From NCBI RefSeq assembly GCF_001905385.1, contig NZ_LIPF01000010.1:248001-312000 (forward strand): a DNA stretch of 64,000 nt, in the 5' to 3' direction. The stretch's first letter is position 1; each line of letters starts with the position of its first letter. Both the position numbers and the translations under genes were made by a program. The notes beneath the pieces were generated by a model. That model was not told where the DNA came from, did not search any database, and saw only the letters and a program-made list of their open reading frames with translations. Shown piece by piece: positions 60,903-64,000 of the stretch. This stretch comes from Streptomyces sp. CB02414. GTDB lineage: Bacteria > Actinomycetota > Actinomycetes > Streptomycetales > Streptomycetaceae.

Positions 60903-62021
60903 TCACTGGGCGGGCAGCATGGCGCCACGGCTCAGAAAGGCGAGCATCCTGCGGAAGTAGTCGGAGTCGAGCACGGGCGGGGCGCGGTGCGCGGACGCCG
61001 CGGTGGGGCCGGCGGTGTCCTGCCCGGGGGCCGGGATCATCTGCCGGAGGGTCTCGCCGGCCAGCCGCAGGGTGCTGCGGGGGACCTCGTCGCCCAGGTC
61101 GCGAAGCCGCTCCAGCCAGGTGTCGAACGGAACGAGCGGAAGGTCGACACCCGCGTCCGCGAAGCCCTGGAAGTACGACCGGAAGGGCAGCGGCTCGGGA
61201 TCGATCACGTGGAACACCTGTCCTCGGGCACGCCGGCTCAGGGACAGGTCGACGATGGCGCGGCTGGTGAAATCGACCGTGCCCACCGGCAGGAGACCGG
61301 GGTGGTCGGGGGCGCAGCCGGCGCGGATGCTCGCCGTCGTCAGGTGGACGAACCAGTCCGACTTCCCCACCAGGCCGGTGCGCGAGTCCGCCAGGACCAC
61401 ACCGGGCCGGTGCACCATCGTGGGCGATCCGCGGTCCGCGGCCTGCGCGACCAACTGCTCGGCGACCCATTTGGTGGCGCAGTAACCGGAGACACCGGTC
61501 CCGGCCTCTCGGGCCGCCGGAATCACCCCCATCGTCGAGATGTAGTGCACGGGAATTCGGCGGGTCCGGGTCGCCAGTCTCAGGATTTCCTGAGTTCCCG
61601 ACACATTGCAACCGCGCAGGATCGGGTAACTCGCCAGAAGATTGACCCAAGCACCGCAGTGGTAAATGACGTCGATGCCGCGCGAGAGGCCCGAGAACTC
61701 GGCGTCGGTCAAGCCGAACCGCGGCTTCGCCAGGCTACCGGGCACGACGTCGATCCGGGACATGTGGTGCTCGGGCACATCCCGGGCGCGTAGCTGACCC
61801 GCGAGCCGCTCCCGGGCCTCAGCGGCCGACTCCGCCCTCACCAGGCAATGGATTCGAGCTTCGGTGGCATCCAGCAGGTCGGCGAGCAGGAAGCCGCCGA
61901 GGAATCCCGTGGCTCCCGTCAGCAGAATTCCCTCGGGCGGCCCTTCGGGAACATCCGTCAGAGCCGACGCATCGATTTCCGCCGGAAGTCGCAAATCGTC
62001 GGTGATCGGAAAACTGGCCAT
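60903..62021 (-). CDS. Thioester reductase domain protein (NAD-binding_4 type)
   Basis: 372 residues. The Rossmann motif LLTGATGFLGGFLL (36-42 for GATGFLG), the Tyr180/Lys184 pair in GYCATKWVAEQL and HYISTMGV are as in the stand-alone reductases that release thioester-bound chains from carriers as aldehydes. It lacks an adenylation or carrier domain, so it must take its substrate from ACP1 or ACP2. It is the first gene of the operon. ATG 62021 has a weak ribosome site. A fatty acyl-CoA reductase is the main alternative. Confidence 0.85.
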   Translation of the reverse strand: MASFPITDDLRLPAEIDASALTDVPEGPPEGILLTGATGFLGGFLLADLLDATEARIHCLVRAESAAEARERLAGQLRARDVPEHHMSRIDVVPGSLAKPRFGLTDAEFSGLSRGIDVIYHCGAWVNLLASYPILRGCNVSGTQEILRLATRTRRIPVHYISTMGVIPAAREAGTGVSGYCATKWVAEQLVAQAADRGSPTMVHRPGVVLADSRTGLVGKSDWFVHLTTASIRAGCAPDHPGLLPVGTVDFTSRAIVDLSLSRRARGQVFHVIDPEPLPFRSYFQGFADAGVDLPLVPFDTWLERLRDLGDEVPRSTLRLAGETLRQMIPAPGQDTAGPTAASAHRAPPVLDSDYFRRMLAFLSRGAMLPAQ

Positions 62022-62388
62022 ACCAACACCGCATTTCAGCACAGACGAGATTCGGTCCTGCCCTGAACACTCCCCGCACCTCACGAGGTTTACTACAGGA
62101 ATCTTCCACCAGTGGGAGCGCAGGGCGCATCCTCCTGGCCGTCACCCGCACCCGCACCCCCACAACGGGTGAGTAGGGCTCATTCATTCGAACAGGCGAC
62201 GGCTCCGAATGGGCGGCCGGAACGCACGCCCGGAGCGCGATACCGGTGTCGCGCGCCGTCGGTTGCACGCCAACGCGCTTACTCAGACGGAGCGTTGCGA
62301 AACGGGGGGCGGGGGCGAGGGCCGCGCGAGCGTAAAGACAAGTGAGACGGACACAGCCAATTGGTCACGAGGCAAGGGGGGTTGAGCC
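62022..62388. promoter_or_regulatory. Bidirectional promoter region between the reductase operon and the HD/halogenase operon
   Basis: 367 bp without genes, less GC-rich than its surroundings, dividing the two divergent halves of the KS/ACP/halogenase cluster. No strong palindrome was found. Promoters for both operons must lie here, so a common regulator could act on it. No regulator gene lies inside the visible cluster. Confidence 0.5.
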
Positions 62389-63048
62389 ATGACCGCAGGG
62401 CCTGAGATGCCGGAGGTCTCCGATTCCGGTGGGAGCGGGGCGAGTTCGCGCTCCGCTCCATCGAAGGTGTTGCCCGAGGCATGGCAGCCTCTGCTCGGCC
62501 GCCCGGCCCTCGCGGAGCTGCTCGGTCACCCCCTCGCGGGCGCCGCGCTGAAGGAGATGTGCCGGCTCCTGCCACCCCACGTCGCCGTGCACTCTCTGCG
62601 GACGTTCCTGCTGGCCGACGCCTGTGCGCGGGCCCACGGGACCGCCTACGACCGGGTCGGCCTGCTGGCCGCCGCGGCGTTCCACGACGCCGGGCTGGTA
62701 GGGCGTACTCCGCTCGGCCGCGGTGGATTCCCATGCCGCTCCGCCCAGTTGCTCGATCACTTCCTGGCCCTGCACCAGGTGGGAACGGTGCGGCGCACGG
62801 CCCTCACGCGTGCGGTGCGCGAGCACATGCGGCCGTTCCCCGCTCGCGACGCCGGACCCGAGGCGCGGCTGCTGCACTTCGGCGTGTGGCTGGACGTCAC
62901 CGGGCGCGGCGGGCGTCAAGTGCCTGATGACCGCCGCCTGTTGGCCCGACTGGCGCCCACCCCCTGGTTCGCCGCGTCCTTCTCCGCCCGGTTGCTGGCC
63001 TGCGGGCTGCGCCGGGTGCTGCCGGGCTCCCCGGTCACCCACCGGTGA
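62389..63048 (+). CDS. HD-domain protein
   Basis: 219 residues. An HD metal-phosphohydrolase-type site is suggested by His68 (VHSLRTFLLADACARAHG), His99-Asp100 (AAAFHDAGLV) and a later His in VREHMRPFP, the order used by cyanamide-hydratase-like HD proteins. The N-terminal 30 residues are polar and low complexity. It lies 49 nt upstream of the halogenase gene in the same direction. Its role in the cluster is unknown: hydrolysis or isomerisation of a small metabolite is possible. Confidence 0.75.
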   Translation: MTAGPEMPEVSDSGGSGASSRSAPSKVLPEAWQPLLGRPALAELLGHPLAGAALKEMCRLLPPHVAVHSLRTFLLADACARAHGTAYDRVGLLAAAAFHDAGLVGRTPLGRGGFPCRSAQLLDHFLALHQVGTVRRTALTRAVREHMRPFPARDAGPEARLLHFGVWLDVTGRGGRQVPDDRRLLARLAPTPWFAASFSARLLACGLRRVLPGSPVTHR

Positions 63049-63097
63049 CCGGGGAGCCCGGCGACTCGCCCTTCCCGTCGCGAAAGGAACCGCAGAC

Positions 63098-64000
63098 ATG
63101 CAAGAAGACCAGCGTGTTTTCGATGTCGCCATCGTCGGAGGCGGCATCGGCGGGACGATGCTGGGGACCGTGCTCGCGCGTCACGGCGTGCGCGTGCTGC
63201 TGCTCGAAGGCAGCGGCCACCCCCGGTTCGCCATCGGAGAGTCCACCGTCCCCGAGACCACGTTCGGCCTCCGGGTCCTGGCCGGCCGCTACGACGTCCC
63301 CGAGCTCGAGCACCTGGCGACCAACGCGGCACTGCGTCGCCACGTGTCGTCGAACAGCGGGGTCAAGCGGAACTTCAGCTTCATCTACCACCGGGAAGGT
63401 GAGCCCACCCGGCCCGACGAGTGCACCCAGTACCCCACCTGGGGACCTCCGCTCGGTCCCGACTCACACTACTACCGGCAGGACGTGGACGCGTACATGT
63501 TCCACGTCGCCGTGTCCTACGGCGTGACCGCGTACACCCACACCATGGTCGACGACGTGAAGTTCGAGGAGGACGGCGCGACTCTCGTCACCCGGGACCG
63601 GGGCACCTTCCGGGCCTCGTACGTGGTCGACGCCGGCGGCATGCGGGCGGTCCTGCCCGAGCGCCTCGGGCTGCGGCAGGAACCGCCCTACCTCACGAGG
63701 TCGCGCACGATCTTCACGCACATGGTGGACGTGCGGCCCTTCGACGCCGTGGCGCCTTCGCGTGCACAGCACGGCATGCCGAGCCCGTTCAGCCAGGGAA
63801 CGCTCCACCACATGTTCCCGGGCGGATGGTTCTGGGTCATCCCGTTCGACAACCAGTCGACCAGCACGAACCAGTTGTGCAGTGTCGGCCTCAACCTCGA
63901 TCTCGACCAGCACCCCCGGCCGGAGGGCATCTCGGCTCAGGAGGAGTTCTGGCAGTACGTGCGCCGGTTCCCCAGCGTGGCCCGGCAGTTCGAGCGGGCG
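63098..64000 (+). CDS. Flavin-dependent halogenase (3' end missing)
   Basis: The first 301 residues are in the window and the frame is open at the right edge. The FAD motif GGGIGG (14-19), the GESTVP stretch (48-53) and the DAGGMR motif support a class A flavin monooxygenase fold. The WFWVIP motif (residues 244-249; WxWxIP) is the accepted mark of flavin-dependent halogenases and separates them from monooxygenases. The overall pattern reminds me of CmlS-like acyl/phenolic halogenases (from memory). ATG 63098 has AAAGGA 9-10 nt upstream. A partner flavin reductase is not seen. Confidence 0.85.
   Translation, partial: MQEDQRVFDVAIVGGGIGGTMLGTVLARHGVRVLLLEGSGHPRFAIGESTVPETTFGLRVLAGRYDVPELEHLATNAALRRHVSSNSGVKRNFSFIYHREGEPTRPDECTQYPTWGPPLGPDSHYYRQDVDAYMFHVAVSYGVTAYTHTMVDDVKFEEDGATLVTRDRGTFRASYVVDAGGMRAVLPERLGLRQEPPYLTRSRTIFTHMVDVRPFDAVAPSRAQHGMPSPFSQGTLHHMFPGGWFWVIPFDNQSTSTNQLCSVGLNLDLDQHPRPEGISAQEEFWQYVRRFPSVARQFERA

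Noticed and set aside
63098..64000. Ordinary FAD-dependent monooxygenase instead of halogenase
   Set aside because: The WFWVIP motif is the halogenase mark and is not expected in monooxygenases, though the missing C-terminus leaves some doubt.

Overview
The window is 64 kb of very GC-rich DNA with short intergenic gaps, many GTG starts, a few TTG starts and frequent ATGA/GTGA stop-start overlaps. Together with the gene content this points to a Streptomyces chromosome. From memory, not checked, the order pfkA, tap, ureABCFGD, bioFBAD, purB, ECF41 sigma factor, KS/ACP cluster matches the S. coelicolor A3(2) region around SCO1213-SCO1274. Most of the window is core or conserved chromosome. Dispersed Streptomyces-type repeats occur after pfkA and inside the urease operon. 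No IS element, prophage, CRISPR array, rRNA or tRNA was seen.

Layout. 0-4.8 kb: the 3' end of gatD, pfkA, a copper/cytochrome oxidase assembly membrane protein, a receptor-like pseudokinase and a tiny membrane protein. 4.8-8.9 kb (minus): a LytTR response regulator, a small membrane protein, a solute:sodium symporter and a LytS-type kinase in one coupled operon. 9-13.8 kb: an Lrp regulator with an operator-like palindrome, a DDAH-like hydrolase with ornithine aminotransferase, an RpiB-like protein and a ProP-type transporter. 13.9-22.5 kb: a secreted double protease (M4 plus M28 plus chitin-binding module), an HTH-TPR regulator with a TTA codon, an acyltransferase, an epimerase-like protein and tripeptidyl aminopeptidase. 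22.6-27.2 kb: ureABCFGD. 27.4-30.4 kb: TetR with twin operators and a divergent membrane protein, a frameshifted remnant, and an NlpC/P60 hydrolase behind a ydaO-type (c-di-AMP) riboswitch. 30.5-32.4 kb: an RsbW-like ATPase, an XRE-DUF5753 regulator (TTA codon) and a DUF397 protein. 32.4-36.9 kb: biotin synthesis, bioF divergent from bioBAD. 37-54 kb: methyltransferase, degenerate Doc toxin with RHH antitoxin, F420-type oxidoreductase, GNAT, two CNNM/CBS proteins, SGNH hydrolase, purB with an overlapping mug that seems to start at CTG, an ABC transporter with a divergent NarL-type two-component system, ROK and GntR regulators, an ECF41 sigma factor and two alpha/beta hydrolases.

The most notable segment is 54.0-64.0 kb. 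A tightly coupled minus-strand operon encodes a thioester reductase, an ACP, a KAS III, E1-alpha, E1-beta and lipoyl E2 of a 2-oxoacid dehydrogenase, a second ACP, a KAS II and a lipase. Divergent from it are an HD-domain protein and a flavin-dependent halogenase that runs off the window. The parts suggest a small specialised pathway: a dedicated 2-oxoacid dehydrogenase supplies an acyl starter, the two ketosynthases extend it on discrete ACPs, the reductase releases it as aldehyde or alcohol, and the halogenase may chlorinate it. The pathway reading is inference. The enzyme families are read from motifs.
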